Shown here: in pieces, positions 43,315-51,642 of the stretch | Layout of the letters: every line of letters begins with the position of its first letter | Numbering within the stretch: the stretch's first letter is position 1 | Program-made: the position numbers and the translations under genes | The notes under the pieces: model-generated | The model's database searches: none | What the model was told of the DNA's origin: nothing | The model's input: the letters and a program-made list of their open reading frames with translations, nothing else | Assembly: GCF_003234795.2 (NCBI RefSeq) | Contig: NZ_CP126268.1 | Coordinates: 496,001-560,000, forward strand | Length of the DNA: 64,000 nt | Direction of reading: 5' to 3' | Origin: Curtobacterium sp. MCLR17_032 | GTDB taxonomy: Bacteria; Actinomycetota; Actinomycetes; Actinomycetales; Microbacteriaceae

Positions 43315-44737
43315 TGCTCTTCAGCAGCCGGGTCACCGCGATCATCGCGCCGCCCACCACCGCGGGGATGCCGCCGCCGGGGTGCACGGACGCGCCGACA
43401 CGCCACAGCCAGGGGCGCCAGGGGTCGTTGTAGGAGGGCCGGTGGAACGGGCCGCTCAGCCACGGAGGACGTGCCGCCCCGTAGAGCGCCCCGCGCGGTT
43501 CGCCGCCACCGCCGTAGTACTGCGGATCGAGCACCATCTGCTCGTCCAGGAGGTCGGTGAGCGGCCCGTCGAGGCCCATCGCTGCCGAGACGCGGTCGAC
43601 CTCGCGCCGCACGAAGGGGTGCTCGACCGTGTAGTGCCCGCCGTCGGCCGGGGCGGTGAGCAGGATGCCGACGGTGCTGCGCGCGTTCGGGTAGACCTCG
43701 CCCGCGCGGTACTGGTTGACGAACACCATCGTGTCCGCCGGCTCGTCGCCCGCCTCGAGGCTGCGGTGCAGTGCGGCCGGCTTCGTCGGCAGCACCACGC
43801 TGTGCGTCGCGATCCGGGGTGGCAGTTCCTGCTGCAGCACGCCGTACACGGCGATGGCCGAGCAGGAGAGGGTGCGCGGGCGACGGCGGGGGAGCGCCGG
43901 GACCCGCGACGGAGCCATCAGGGCGGCGAGCCGGTCGGCGTCCAGAGCACTGACGACGAGGTCGGCCGAGTGGTGCCCGACGTCGGTGGTGACCGACCCG
44001 CGCTCGATGCGGCTGACGGCCTCGCCGGTGCGGATCTCGACCCCGGCCGCCTCGGCAAGCCGGCCCAGCGCGAGCACGATCTCGTACACGCCCCCGCGCG
44101 GCACCCAGGCCCCGGTCTCCGCCATGATCGCCGGCATGCTCGCGTAAAGGGCGGGGGTGCGGGACGGCGAGACGCCCGCGTTCAGCGTGTGGATCGCGAT
44201 GATCTCGCGCAGCCCGTCCGGCAGCCACGGCAGGCTGTCGAGGTACGCGCGCGTGGTGAGGCGCGAGCCGTAGACGGCCAGCAGGCGGCGGAGCGCCGGC
44301 AGCGCCGCCCGGTCGAGCGGATCGGCGAGCAGCAGCTCGGTCACGTCGTCGGCGAGCGGCGCGTGCAGGTCGGAGAAGCGTCGCCAGGCCGGGTACCACG
44401 GGTGGTCGGGTGCCACCGGCAGGGCGGTCTCCTCGCCGTCGTGGTAGTACCGGCCCACTTCCGGCATCCGCACCAGGTCGAGGTGGCCGTCGTCGTCGGT
44501 GCGGTCGGACGCGCGTCCGCCGTCGCCGAGTCGCCGCAGCAGTTCGTCCCACACCGCGGGGAACGTCACCAGCGACGGCCCGGTGTCGATGCGGTCGTCG
44601 CCGAGGTGGATGCGACGGCTCTTGCCGCCGAGCTCGGTGGACGCCTCGAGCAGGGTCACCCGGTGTCCGGCGTGCGCGAGCAGCGCGGCGGCGGTCAGCC
44701 CGCCGATCCCGCCGCCGACCACGACGACGCGGCTCAC
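43304..44737 (-). CDS. crtI: Phytoene desaturase-like FAD oxidoreductase (CrtI family)
   Basis: 477-aa flavoprotein. The dinucleotide fold VVVVGGGIGGLTAAALLAHAG starts at residue 4, followed by ELGGKSRRIHLGDDRIDTGPSLVTFP, typical of carotenoid desaturases, and the C-terminal signature GASVHPGGGIPAVVGGAMIAV. It would dehydrogenate a carotene backbone at the membrane. GTG 44737 overlaps the UbiA stop, so the pair is coupled. A related CrtI-like oxidase or saturase is possible. The stop lies in a tandem repeat. Confidence 0.83.
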   Translation of the reverse strand: MSRVVVVGGGIGGLTAAALLAHAGHRVTLLEASTELGGKSRRIHLGDDRIDTGPSLVTFPAVWDELLRRLGDGGRASDRTDDDGHLDLVRMPEVGRYYHDGEETALPVAPDHPWYPAWRRFSDLHAPLADDVTELLLADPLDRAALPALRRLLAVYGSRLTTRAYLDSLPWLPDGLREIIAIHTLNAGVSPSRTPALYASMPAIMAETGAWVPRGGVYEIVLALGRLAEAAGVEIRTGEAVSRIERGSVTTDVGHHSADLVVSALDADRLAALMAPSRVPALPRRRPRTLSCSAIAVYGVLQQELPPRIATHSVVLPTKPAALHRSLEAGDEPADTMVFVNQYRAGEVYPNARSTVGILLTAPADGGHYTVEHPFVRREVDRVSAAMGLDGPLTDLLDEQMVLDPQYYGGGGEPRGALYGAARPPWLSGPFHRPSYNDPWRPWLWRVGASVHPGGGIPAVVGGAMIAVTRLLKSNPS

Positions 44738-45609
44738 GAGGCGCCTCCGAGCACGATCGAGACCATGAGCAGCACCCCGGCGAACGACCCCGCGATGTAG
44801 GGGAACGCGACCGACAGTCGGTAGAGCCGGTGACCGGTCTCCGGCGTCGGGTGCCGCAGCAGGCTCACCACGAGGATGCCGGCGATCAGGAGGTTGACCG
44901 CGGCGACGGGCAGGCTCACCACCGCGAACAGCACGGTCGAGACGATCCACCAGGCGCCGCTCCACAGGGCCGTCCCGCGCGCGCCGAGCCGGACCGCGGT
45001 GGTCTCGATGCCCGCATCACGGTCCTCCACGATGTCCTGGACCGCGTCGAAGGCGTGCTTTGCGACGCTCCACGCCATCAGCCCGATCGCGGCCGGCCAC
45101 ACCGGCGTCACCCCGAGGGCCAGCGGCACGATGACGAGCGGCAGGGCGTAGGCCGCGTTGCTCAGCGAGTCGAGGAACGGCCGCGCCTTGAAACGCAGCG
45201 GCGGTGCCGAGTAGAAGACGAAGACGCCCACGTAGAGCAGGATCGCGGCGTTCGCGAGCGGCGGCAGCGTGACGAGGAAGAAGACCAGGAACGGGACGTT
45301 GACGATCGCGACGGCCCAGGCGATGAGCCGGACCTCGGACTGCCGGATCCGCGCACCCTCGATGGAGCCCTTGCGCGGATTGGCCGCGTCGGTGTCCTGG
45401 TCGTAGATGTCGTTGACGCCGTAGATGAGCAGGTTGAACGGCAGGGTGAGCCACAGGATGACCGGCAGCGCCCGCAGGTCGAACAGCGCCCCGGTGAGCC
45501 AGACGGCGACGAGGCCGGAACCGATGGTGTTGATCCACAGCACCGGGCGTGAGATGTGCACGAGGCGGCGCACGGCCACGCCGATCCCCGACGGCGTGGT
45601 GCGCGACAT
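44734..45609 (-). CDS. UbiA-family prenyltransferase, lycopene-elongase type
   Basis: 291-aa integral membrane prenyltransferase with the two Asp-rich motifs NDIYDQDTDAANPRKGSIEG and AVQDIVEDRDAGIET and about eight hydrophobic segments. Coupling to a CrtI-like gene suggests it is a CrtEb-like elongase adding C5 units to lycopene on the way to C50 carotenoids. The cyclase genes crtYe/crtYf are not nearby. The start is ATG 45609 (GAGCGG before it) or the GTG at 45630 in the same frame. Confidence 0.78.
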   Translation of the reverse strand: MSRTTPSGIGVAVRRLVHISRPVLWINTIGSGLVAVWLTGALFDLRALPVILWLTLPFNLLIYGVNDIYDQDTDAANPRKGSIEGARIRQSEVRLIAWAVAIVNVPFLVFFLVTLPPLANAAILLYVGVFVFYSAPPLRFKARPFLDSLSNAAYALPLVIVPLALGVTPVWPAAIGLMAWSVAKHAFDAVQDIVEDRDAGIETTAVRLGARGTALWSGAWWIVSTVLFAVVSLPVAAVNLLIAGILVVSLLRHPTPETGHRLYRLSVAFPYIAGSFAGVLLMVSIVLGGAS

Positions 45610-45693
45610 CCGCTCACTGCCGTCAGTCACGGGTCCGAGCGTACCCGGCCCACCTCGACGACGGGCCGCGGCTTCCAGGCCAGACTGTGGGGC

Positions 45694-46890
45694 ATGCGCC
45701 TGATGCTGCTCACCGCCGGCACCCGTGGCGACGTCGAACCCTTCGCCGCCCTGGCACGGCACGCCGCCTCGCGCGGTCACGACGTCCGGCTGGCGCTGCC
45801 CGACGACGCCCCCGCGCCCGACGGGGTCGACACGGTGCCCCTCGGTCTCGACGTGCGGCGTGTGCTCGCCCCGGCCGGCCGCACACCCTGGAGGCTCGTC
45901 CGTCACGTCCGCGCTGAGGTGCGGCCCGCGATGCGCCGGATGTTCGCCGCCGCGGTGCGGGAGACGATCGCCTTCGACCCCGACGTGGTCGTGCACCACC
46001 CGCTGGTCCTCAGCGCGCCGATGGTCGCGGACGCCCTCGGAGTGCCCCGCGTCCTGGCGGAGTTCGCGCCGGTGGCCACCCCCAGCGAGCGCTTCCCCGC
46101 GGCCGGTGGTCCCACGGCCACCCGCGACCTGGGCTCGTACAACCGGTCGACCTATACCGTGCCGCGCACCGCCGCACGCCTCTTCGACGCCGACGTCGCG
46201 CGCGCCGCCGCCGAACTGCCGAGCGGGCGTCGTCCCGACGGGCGCTCGCCGTCGCGCGCGACGCTGATGGCCGTGAGCCCCACGCTGCTGCCCCGACCCG
46301 ACGACTGGCCGGAGCGGGTGCACCAGACCGGCGCCTGGTACGAGGACGCGACGGCGGCGGCCCTCGACCCCGCCGTCGCGGACTTCCTGCGCGCCGGCCC
46401 GTTCGTCGTGGCATCGTTCGGCTCGATGGCGACGGGGGACGCGTCGGCCCGGGGGAGCGCGATCGTCACGGCCGCCCGTGTCCACGGTCTGCGGGTGCTG
46501 CTGGTCACCGGGTGGGGCGGGCTCGCGCTGCCGGGAGCATGCGCCGGCCCCGACGTGCTGGCCGTGCGCTCGGTGCCGTTCGACGCGGTGCTGCCGCGAG
46601 CGGCGCTCGCCGTGCACCACGGTGGGGCCGGCACGTCGCACGCGGTCGCCCGGGCCGGAGTGCCCGCCGTCGTCGTGCCCGTCACCGCCGACCAGCCGTT
46701 CTGGGCGGCACAGCTGCACCGACAGGGTGTGGCCGCCGCCCCGGTCCCGCTGCGCCGTCTGTCGGTCGACGCCCTGGTGCCCGCGATGGCGGACGCCCGG
46801 TCACGGCAGGAGCGTGCCACCGAGGTGGGCGGGCTGATGCGGCAGGAGCACGGGGTGCAGCGGGCGGTCGACGTGCTCGAGTCGCTCTGA
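45694..46890 (+). CDS. Glycosyltransferase, UGT/GT28-like
   Basis: 398-aa GT-B fold enzyme. The N-terminus MRLMLLTAGTRGDVEPFAAL is typical of sterol/macrolide UDP-glucosyltransferases, and the donor-site region AVHHGGAGTSHAVARAGVPA with TADQPFW lies near residue 305-335. It is divergent from the carotenoid pair, with 84 bp between starts. Glucosylation of a carotenoid alcohol is an attractive guess, since C50 carotenoid glucosides occur in related bacteria. Another lipid acceptor is equally possible. Confidence 0.8.
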   Translation: MRLMLLTAGTRGDVEPFAALARHAASRGHDVRLALPDDAPAPDGVDTVPLGLDVRRVLAPAGRTPWRLVRHVRAEVRPAMRRMFAAAVRETIAFDPDVVVHHPLVLSAPMVADALGVPRVLAEFAPVATPSERFPAAGGPTATRDLGSYNRSTYTVPRTAARLFDADVARAAAELPSGRRPDGRSPSRATLMAVSPTLLPRPDDWPERVHQTGAWYEDATAAALDPAVADFLRAGPFVVASFGSMATGDASARGSAIVTAARVHGLRVLLVTGWGGLALPGACAGPDVLAVRSVPFDAVLPRAALAVHHGGAGTSHAVARAGVPAVVVPVTADQPFWAAQLHRQGVAAAPVPLRRLSVDALVPAMADARSRQERATEVGGLMRQEHGVQRAVDVLESL

Positions 46891-46896
46891 ACCGGC

Positions 46897-47694
46897 CTAG
46901 ATCTCGACCTCGTACGGCTCGGTGTGCAGGAGCTCGTGCACGCCGGCGATGACCTCGCTCGGACGGAACGGGTACCGGTCGATCTCGGCCTGGTCGCTGA
47001 TGCCGGTCATGACCAGGACGGTGTGCAGCCCCGCCTCGATGCCGGCCTGCACGTCGGTGTCCATCCGGTCGCCGATCATGCCGGTGTTCTCGGAGTGCGC
47101 CCCGATCCGGTTCATCGCCGAGCGGAACATCATCGGGTTCGGCTTGCCGACCACGTAGGGCTGCTTGCCGGTGGCCTTCTCGATCATCGCGGCGATCGCG
47201 CCCGTCGCCGGCAGGACGCCCTCGGCGCTCGGGCCGGTCGCGTCCGGGTTCGTGACGATGAACCGTGAACCGTCGCGGATCAGACGGACCGCCTTGGTGA
47301 TCGCCTCGAACGAGTAGTTGCGGGTCTCGCCGACGACGACGTAGTCCGGGGCGGTCTCGGTCATGATGAAGCCGGCCTCGTGCAGGGCGGTCGTCATGCC
47401 GGCCTCGCCGATCACGAACGCCGAGCCGCCGGGCATCTGCGACTTGCAGAAGTCCGCCGTCGCCAGGGCGCTCGTCCAGATGCGCTCCTCGGGCACCTCG
47501 AGACCCGACCAGCGCAGCCGTGCACTGAGGTCACGCGGCGTGAAGATGGAGTTGTTCGTCAGCACGAGGAACTCGGTGCCCTGGTCCTGCCACTGCCGGA
47601 TCAGCTCCGGGGCACCGGGGAGCGCCTGGTTCTCGTGGACGAGCACGCCGTCCATGTCCGTCAGCCAGCACTCGACCTCGTCGCGGGATGCCAT
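46897..47694 (-). CDS. HAD-IIA hydrolase (NagD-like)
   Basis: 265-aa phosphatase. Motif I CWLTDMDGVLVHENQALPG, motif II VLTNNSIFTPRDL and the acidic motif GMIGDRMDTDVQAGIEAGL are complete, with the C2A-type cap between (about 85-180). The NagD family dephosphorylates nucleotides or sugar phosphates and is often called housekeeping. It is convergent with the glycosyltransferase gene (6 nt apart) without a visible terminator. Confidence 0.87.
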   Translation of the reverse strand: MASRDEVECWLTDMDGVLVHENQALPGAPELIRQWQDQGTEFLVLTNNSIFTPRDLSARLRWSGLEVPEERIWTSALATADFCKSQMPGGSAFVIGEAGMTTALHEAGFIMTETAPDYVVVGETRNYSFEAITKAVRLIRDGSRFIVTNPDATGPSAEGVLPATGAIAAMIEKATGKQPYVVGKPNPMMFRSAMNRIGAHSENTGMIGDRMDTDVQAGIEAGLHTVLVMTGISDQAEIDRYPFRPSEVIAGVHELLHTEPYEVEI

Positions 47695-47747
47695 GCGGTC
47701 AGCGTAGTGCTCCTGGCTGCGCGGGAGCGGTCGTGCCGTAGGCTGCC

Positions 47748-47771
47748 GGGAACGCGTTCCCGTACGCGTAC
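47748..47771. promoter_or_regulatory. Two adjacent palindromes, candidate TetR operator
   Basis: A 14-bp perfect palindrome GGGAACGCGTTCCC (47748-47761) is followed directly by GTACGCGTAC (47762-47771). They end 21 nt before the TetR GTG and lie between it and the divergent HAD gene. Autoregulation by the adjacent TetR protein is likely (inference). Confidence 0.6.
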
Positions 47772-47792
47772 CGGAAACCCGAGGAGGACGCC

Positions 47793-48464
47793 GTGCCCGA
47801 TGCCGAGCCTGCTGACGCCGAGCCTGAGGATGCAGCGCCTGTCGCTGGCGAGCCCGAGCCGCGTCGCCGCGGGCGACCCCGCGCCTTGACCCGCGACCAG
47901 ATCGTCGACGCGGCCACGGTGATCGCGAACGAGGACGGCCTCGACCGCCTCAGCTTCCGCGCCCTCGGCCAGGCACTCGGCGTCGCCCCGATGACCGTGC
48001 ACCGCACCATCGGCGGCCTCGACGACCTGCACGCCGAACTCGTCCGCCGCACCGTCGACGAGTTCACCGACACCTTCGTCTGGCCCGAGGACTGGCGTGA
48101 CGTCGTCCGGGTCTTCGCCACCACCTTCCGCGACCTGCTCGTCCGGCACCCGCTGGTCCTCGAGTCGCACAGCAGCCGGGCACCGCTGGCCTCGACCGAG
48201 TCGGACGCCGTCGCCGCCACCGTCGTCCGGGCGCTGTGTTCCGCGGGCCTGTCGGAGACCGAGGCGATGTACGCCTTCTTCGTCGTCTACGACTTCGTCG
48301 TCGGGCACACCGCCGTGCAGGTCGGGCGTGGGGACTCCGAGGCCGGCCGGCCCGAGCGACACCGGCTGGTCAGTGAGATCCTCGGCCAGCACTCGTACGA
48401 GGCACGCTTCACGATGGGGCTCGACGTGCTCCTCGACGGGATCGCGGCGCGCGCGGCACGCTGA
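47793..48464 (+). CDS. TetR-family transcriptional regulator
   Basis: 223-aa regulator. An acidic 20-residue start leads to RRRGRPRALTRDQIVDAATVIANEDGLDRLSFRALGQ and the helix-turn-helix ALGVAPMTVHRTIGGLDDL. The C-terminal ligand domain contains RHPLVLES and YAFFVVYDFVVGHTAVQ, as in TetR-C-type members. GGAGG lies upstream of GTG 47793. The regulated genes are not obvious apart from itself and the divergent HAD gene. Confidence 0.85.
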   Translation: MPDAEPADAEPEDAAPVAGEPEPRRRGRPRALTRDQIVDAATVIANEDGLDRLSFRALGQALGVAPMTVHRTIGGLDDLHAELVRRTVDEFTDTFVWPEDWRDVVRVFATTFRDLLVRHPLVLESHSSRAPLASTESDAVAATVVRALCSAGLSETEAMYAFFVVYDFVVGHTAVQVGRGDSEAGRPERHRLVSEILGQHSYEARFTMGLDVLLDGIAARAAR

Positions 48465-48474
48465 GCGGTCGGGC

Positions 48475-48524
48475 GGGCTGGGTCGGGCTGGGCCGGGCCG
48501 GGCTGGGTCGGGCTGGGCCGGCGT
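48475..48524. repeat. 25-bp tandem repeat after the TetR gene, 2 copies
   Basis: 48475-48499 and 48500-48524 share their first 22 bases and are themselves built of GGGCTGGGTC words. The array begins about 10 nt after the TetR stop. Confidence 0.75.
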
Positions 48525-48541
48525 GGCCGGCTGCGCGGCGT

Positions 48542-48604
48542 CCGGACGGGAGGCGCGGCGGACGCACCGTACGCTGGTCACGTGACCCAGGGCCTCCCGT
48601 CCGG
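48542..48604 (+). promoter_or_regulatory. GACGGGAGGC-family inverted repeat wrapped around the trmH start
   Basis: CCGGACGGGAGGC (48542-48554) and GCCTCCCGTCCGG (48592-48604) are exact reverse complements. The 37-nt loop contains the GTG start at 48582, and the right arm encodes residues 4-8. In mRNA this stem would enclose the translation start, so it could affect initiation. Confidence 0.6.
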
Positions 48605-49256
48605 CGACCTGCCGGAGCCGACGCCGGCGCTCCCACCCACCCATGAGGCGACGACGCACGGCGTCGGACCACACCCGCGGCCGTGGCCCGAGGGCCCGCA
48701 GTACGACCCGGAACTGCTCGAGCACGGCGACACCCGCAACGTCGTCGACCGCTTCCGGTACTGGAGCATGGCGGCGATCGTCGCCGACCTGGACACCCGC
48801 CGACACGGCTTCGACGTCGCCATCGAGAACTGGCAGCACGACCTGAACATCGGGTCCATCGTCCGCACCGCGAACGCGTTCCTCGCCGGGACCGTGCACA
48901 TCATCGGCCGACGCCGCTGGAACCGTCGCGGGGCGATGGTCACCGACCGGTACCAGCACGTGCGGCACCACGAGGACGTCGCCGCGTTCCTCCAGGTCAT
49001 GCGTGCCGAGGGGCGGCCGGTCATCGCGATCGACAACACGCCCGGGGCCTCGCGGATCGAGACGGCGGAGGTGCCGGAGCGCTGCGTGTTCCTGTTCGGG
49101 CAGGAGGGGCCGGGGCTGACGGACGAGGCGGTCTCGGGCGCGGACGGGCACCTGGAGATCACGCAGTTCGGGTCGACGCGGAGCATCAACGCCTCGGCGG
49201 CTGCGGCGATCGTGATGCACAGCTGGGTCGTCCGGCACGCGGAGCTCCCCGCCTGA
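48582..49256 (+). CDS. TrmH/SpoU-family RNA 2'-O-methyltransferase
   Basis: 224-aa SPOUT methyltransferase. The three family motifs are present: NWQHDLNIGSIVRTANAF (motif 1), CVFLFGQEGPGLTDEAV (motif 2) and GSTRSINASAAAAIVMH (motif 3), which form the knotted SAM site. It methylates a tRNA or rRNA ribose; the exact target is unknown. The GTG lies inside a family palindrome, and no clear Shine-Dalgarno sequence is seen, so the start could differ. Confidence 0.88.
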   Translation: MTQGLPSGDLPEPTPALPPTHEATTHGVGPHPRPWPEGPQYDPELLEHGDTRNVVDRFRYWSMAAIVADLDTRRHGFDVAIENWQHDLNIGSIVRTANAFLAGTVHIIGRRRWNRRGAMVTDRYQHVRHHEDVAAFLQVMRAEGRPVIAIDNTPGASRIETAEVPERCVFLFGQEGPGLTDEAVSGADGHLEITQFGSTRSINASAAAAIVMHSWVVRHAELPA

Positions 49257-49264
49257 CGGGAGGG

Positions 49265-49294
49265 GCTGGCCGGCGCTGGCCGGTGCTGGCCGGT
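49265..49294. repeat. 10-bp tandem repeat after trmH, 3 copies
   Basis: GCTGGCCGGC/T is repeated at 49265, 49275 and 49285, starting 8 nt after the trmH stop and followed by the larger hairpin-repeat array. Confidence 0.7.
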
Positions 49295-49313
49295 GCCGGT
49301 GGTCGGTCGCGTG

Positions 49314-49685
49314 CGCCGAGGTCGCACGACGCGCCGTCGGCCTCCCGCCGAGGTCGCACGTTCTGCCGGTCGGGGAGCCCCGGGGCGGCAGATCGTGCGA
49401 CCTCGCCGGACCGGGGACGGCGGGTCGTGCGACGTCGGCGGAACGGGGGCGGGCAGGTCGCGCGACGTCGGCGGAGCGGGGCGGGGCGGGCAGGTCGTGC
49501 GACGTCGGCGGAGCGGGGCGGGGCGGGCAGGTCGTGCGACGTCGGCGGACCGAGGGTGGCAGGTCGTGCGGCGCGCCGTCGGTCTTCCGCCGAGGTCGCA
49601 CGGTCTGCTGGTCGGACAGCCCCGGGGCGGCCGATCGAGCGACGTCGGCGGAACGGGGGCGGGCAGATCGTGCGACCTCGGCGGA
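49314..49685. repeat. Hairpin-repeat array: 8 direct and 3 inverted cores
   Basis: A 24-nt core (GGCAGRTCGTGCGACSTCGG plus CGGA) occurs directly at 49387, 49419, 49452, 49489, 49526, 49558 (diverged), 49629 and 49662, at a 32-37 nt period, and inverted near 49314, 49345 and 49586. Cores 49345-49367 and 49387-49409 pair at 21 of 23 positions. A composite of about 88 nt is itself duplicated (49324-49410 and 49564-49652). The whole 465-base gap 49257-49721 contains no gene I can support. Confidence 0.85.
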
Positions 49686-49721
49686 CCCGGGCGGACCGGA
49701 GGGGACCCGGGACGGGCCGGA

Positions 49722-50744
49722 CTAGCGCTGCGCGGTCGTCCGGCGGGCGACGAGCCTCGGCTCGACGAGCACCTCTGTCGTGGGCAGCGCCGGGTCCGCG
49801 ATCCGCTCGAGCAACCGGGCGCCCGCACCGCGGCCGATGTCGATGCTCCGGTCGTCGATGCTCGTGAGACCGACGTACCGAGAGGCCGCGATCGGGGTGT
49901 CGTCGTACCCGATCACCGAGATGTCCTCGGGGACGCGGAGTCCTCGCTCGGCGATCGCGGACATCGCACCGAGCGCGGTCACGTCGTTCGCGGCGAACAC
50001 CGCCGTCACGTCGGGGTGCTCGTCGAGCAGGCGGTGGGTGCCGGTGACGCCGGTCTCCTCGGTGACGTCGGCGGGCAGGACGACCGCGACCCCGGTGACC
50101 GACGAGCCGCCCGTGCCTGCTCCACCGGCGGCGTCGATGCCGGCGCGCCAGCCCTCGAGCCGGGCGTCACTGGCTGCCGACTGTCCGCCGACGAACCCGA
50201 GCCGCACGTGCCCGAGCTCGATGAGGTGCTCGGCCGCCATCCGGCCACCGGCCAGGTCGTCGTTCGCCACGGTGTCGGCGCGGGGCAGCGCTGCCCGGCC
50301 GCCGGCGACGACGACCGGGGTGCTGGTGGGGACGACGAGGTCCGGATCGGGTTCGCCCGCGATCACCAGACCCTCGACACGCATGGACAGGAAGCCCTCG
50401 ACGGGGGAGACGTCGAGCCCGGTGTTGAGGAAGCGGTCCGCGACGACGAGTCGGTGCCCCTGGTCCTGCAGTGATTCGCGCAGACCGGTGAGCAGGTCGA
50501 CGAACCACTGGTTCCGGAAGTCGTCGAGCACGACGCCGATGGTCCGGGAGCGGGTGCCGGCGAGGGACACCGCCGCGGTCGAGGGGCGGTAGTCGAGCTC
50601 CTGGATCGCCGCGAGGACTGCTGCCCGACGCTGCTCGCTGACCCGGGGAGATCGCTGCAGCACAAGGGACACGAGTGACTTCGACACCCCCGCGCGAGCG
50701 GCGACGTCGTAGATCGTCGCGGGCTTGGTGTTCCCCATCGTCAT
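49722..50744 (-). CDS. LacI-family transcriptional regulator
   Basis: 340-aa regulator. The helix-turn-helix ATIYDVAARAGVSKSLVSLVLQ is followed by hinge residues DYRPSTAAVSL and a periplasmic-binding-protein-like domain (GVVLDDFRNQWFVDLL, FAANDVTALGAM, ISVIGYDDTPIAA). The last motif binds sugar-type effectors. ATG 50744 has GGAGG six bases upstream; ATG 50738 (MGNTK) is also possible. No sugar transporter or hydrolase is adjacent, so the target operon is elsewhere. Confidence 0.88.
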   Translation of the reverse strand: MTMGNTKPATIYDVAARAGVSKSLVSLVLQRSPRVSEQRRAAVLAAIQELDYRPSTAAVSLAGTRSRTIGVVLDDFRNQWFVDLLTGLRESLQDQGHRLVVADRFLNTGLDVSPVEGFLSMRVEGLVIAGEPDPDLVVPTSTPVVVAGGRAALPRADTVANDDLAGGRMAAEHLIELGHVRLGFVGGQSAASDARLEGWRAGIDAAGGAGTGGSSVTGVAVVLPADVTEETGVTGTHRLLDEHPDVTAVFAANDVTALGAMSAIAERGLRVPEDISVIGYDDTPIAASRYVGLTSIDDRSIDIGRGAGARLLERIADPALPTTEVLVEPRLVARRTTAQR

Positions 50745-50925
50745 CCTCGACCTCCGGCTGCGCACCCGCCGGGTGCGTCCCGACGATCGTACCGCTGTCG
50801 CGCTCCACGCCCGGGCCCGGGCCGAACCGGAGCGGGCCGGACCGGGCCGGACCCGACCTGCACGTCGCGCCCGCAGCCTCCCGTCCGCCGCCTGCCGCCC
50901 GTCGCCCGCTGCCCGCCGCCCGCCG

Positions 50926-51620
50926 CCGGTTTAGTTCGGCTGCGCGCAACGGAAGTCCGTCCGAACCACGGCATGCCACGGTTCGGGCGGGTTCCTGTTG
51001 GGCCCAGGCGAGTAGGAGCCGAACGGGCCGCCGGGCCACCGGAGCCGCCGAGGCCGCCGGGCCGCCGTGCTGCGGGCGCCGAACGAGCCGCCGGGTCGCC
51101 GTGCTGAGGGCCCCTTGACCTGCACGGCGCGCCCGCAGCGTCCCGTCCGCCGTCCGCACCCGCTGCCGACGGTGTCGTTGGGCTGCGCACAACGGAAGCC
51201 CATCCGAACCACGGGATGCCGCGGTTCGGATGGGTTCCTGTTAGGCCCGTGGGGCCTCGGGGCCGCTATGCCGCCGGGGCGGTGGCGGTCCGCTCGCTGC
51301 CCCCGCCGCCGGTGTCGTTCGGTTGCGCACAACGGAAGCCCGTCCGAATCACGGGATGCCGCGGTTCGGGCGGGTTCCTGTTGGGCCCAGGCGAGTCGGA
51401 GCCGAACGGGCCGCCGGTGCCGCCGGTGCCGCCGGGCTGCCGGCGGCCCGACCTGTACTGCGCCCCCGTAGCGCCCCGTCCGCCGGTCGACCGCTGCCCC
51501 CTACCCCCTACCCCCTACCCCGCAGACGGTGTCGTTCGGCTGGGCACAACGGGAACCCGCCCGAACCGCGGGATGCAACGGTTCGGACGGGTTCCTGTTG
51601 GGCCCAGGCGGGGCGGAGCC
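50926..51620. repeat. Four-copy hairpin cassette array
   Basis: Copies around 50926-51012, 51169-51253, 51310-51394 and 51525-51612, all in one orientation, share GTGTCGTTCGGCTGCGCACA, a stem of about 20 bp (CCGAACC / GGTTCGG at its tip) and GTTCCTGTTGGGCCCAGGCG. In copy 2 a G-C pair of the stem is replaced by A-T on both arms. Spacers also repeat (CGCGCCCGCAGC, GTCCGCCG), and CCCCCTA occurs three times at 51497-51517. The whole 50745-51642 gap (about 900 bases) contains no gene I can support. Confidence 0.85.
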
Positions 51621-51642
51621 GCCCGCCCGGGCCGCGCCCGGC

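Noticed and set aside
49387..49685. Regularly spaced repeats looking like a CRISPR array
   Set aside because: The intervals (about 8-13 nt between cores) are too short and similar to each other to be spacers, copies occur in both orientations, and no cas gene is present.
51497..51517. CCCCCTA x3, telomere-like repeat
   Set aside because: Only three units inside a GC-rich array, far from any visible replicon end; chance low-complexity is enough to explain it.
50745..51642. Short proline/arginine-rich frames between the LacI and YhgE genes
   Set aside because: They exist in several frames at once, follow the repeat units, lack ribosome sites and show no independent coding signal.
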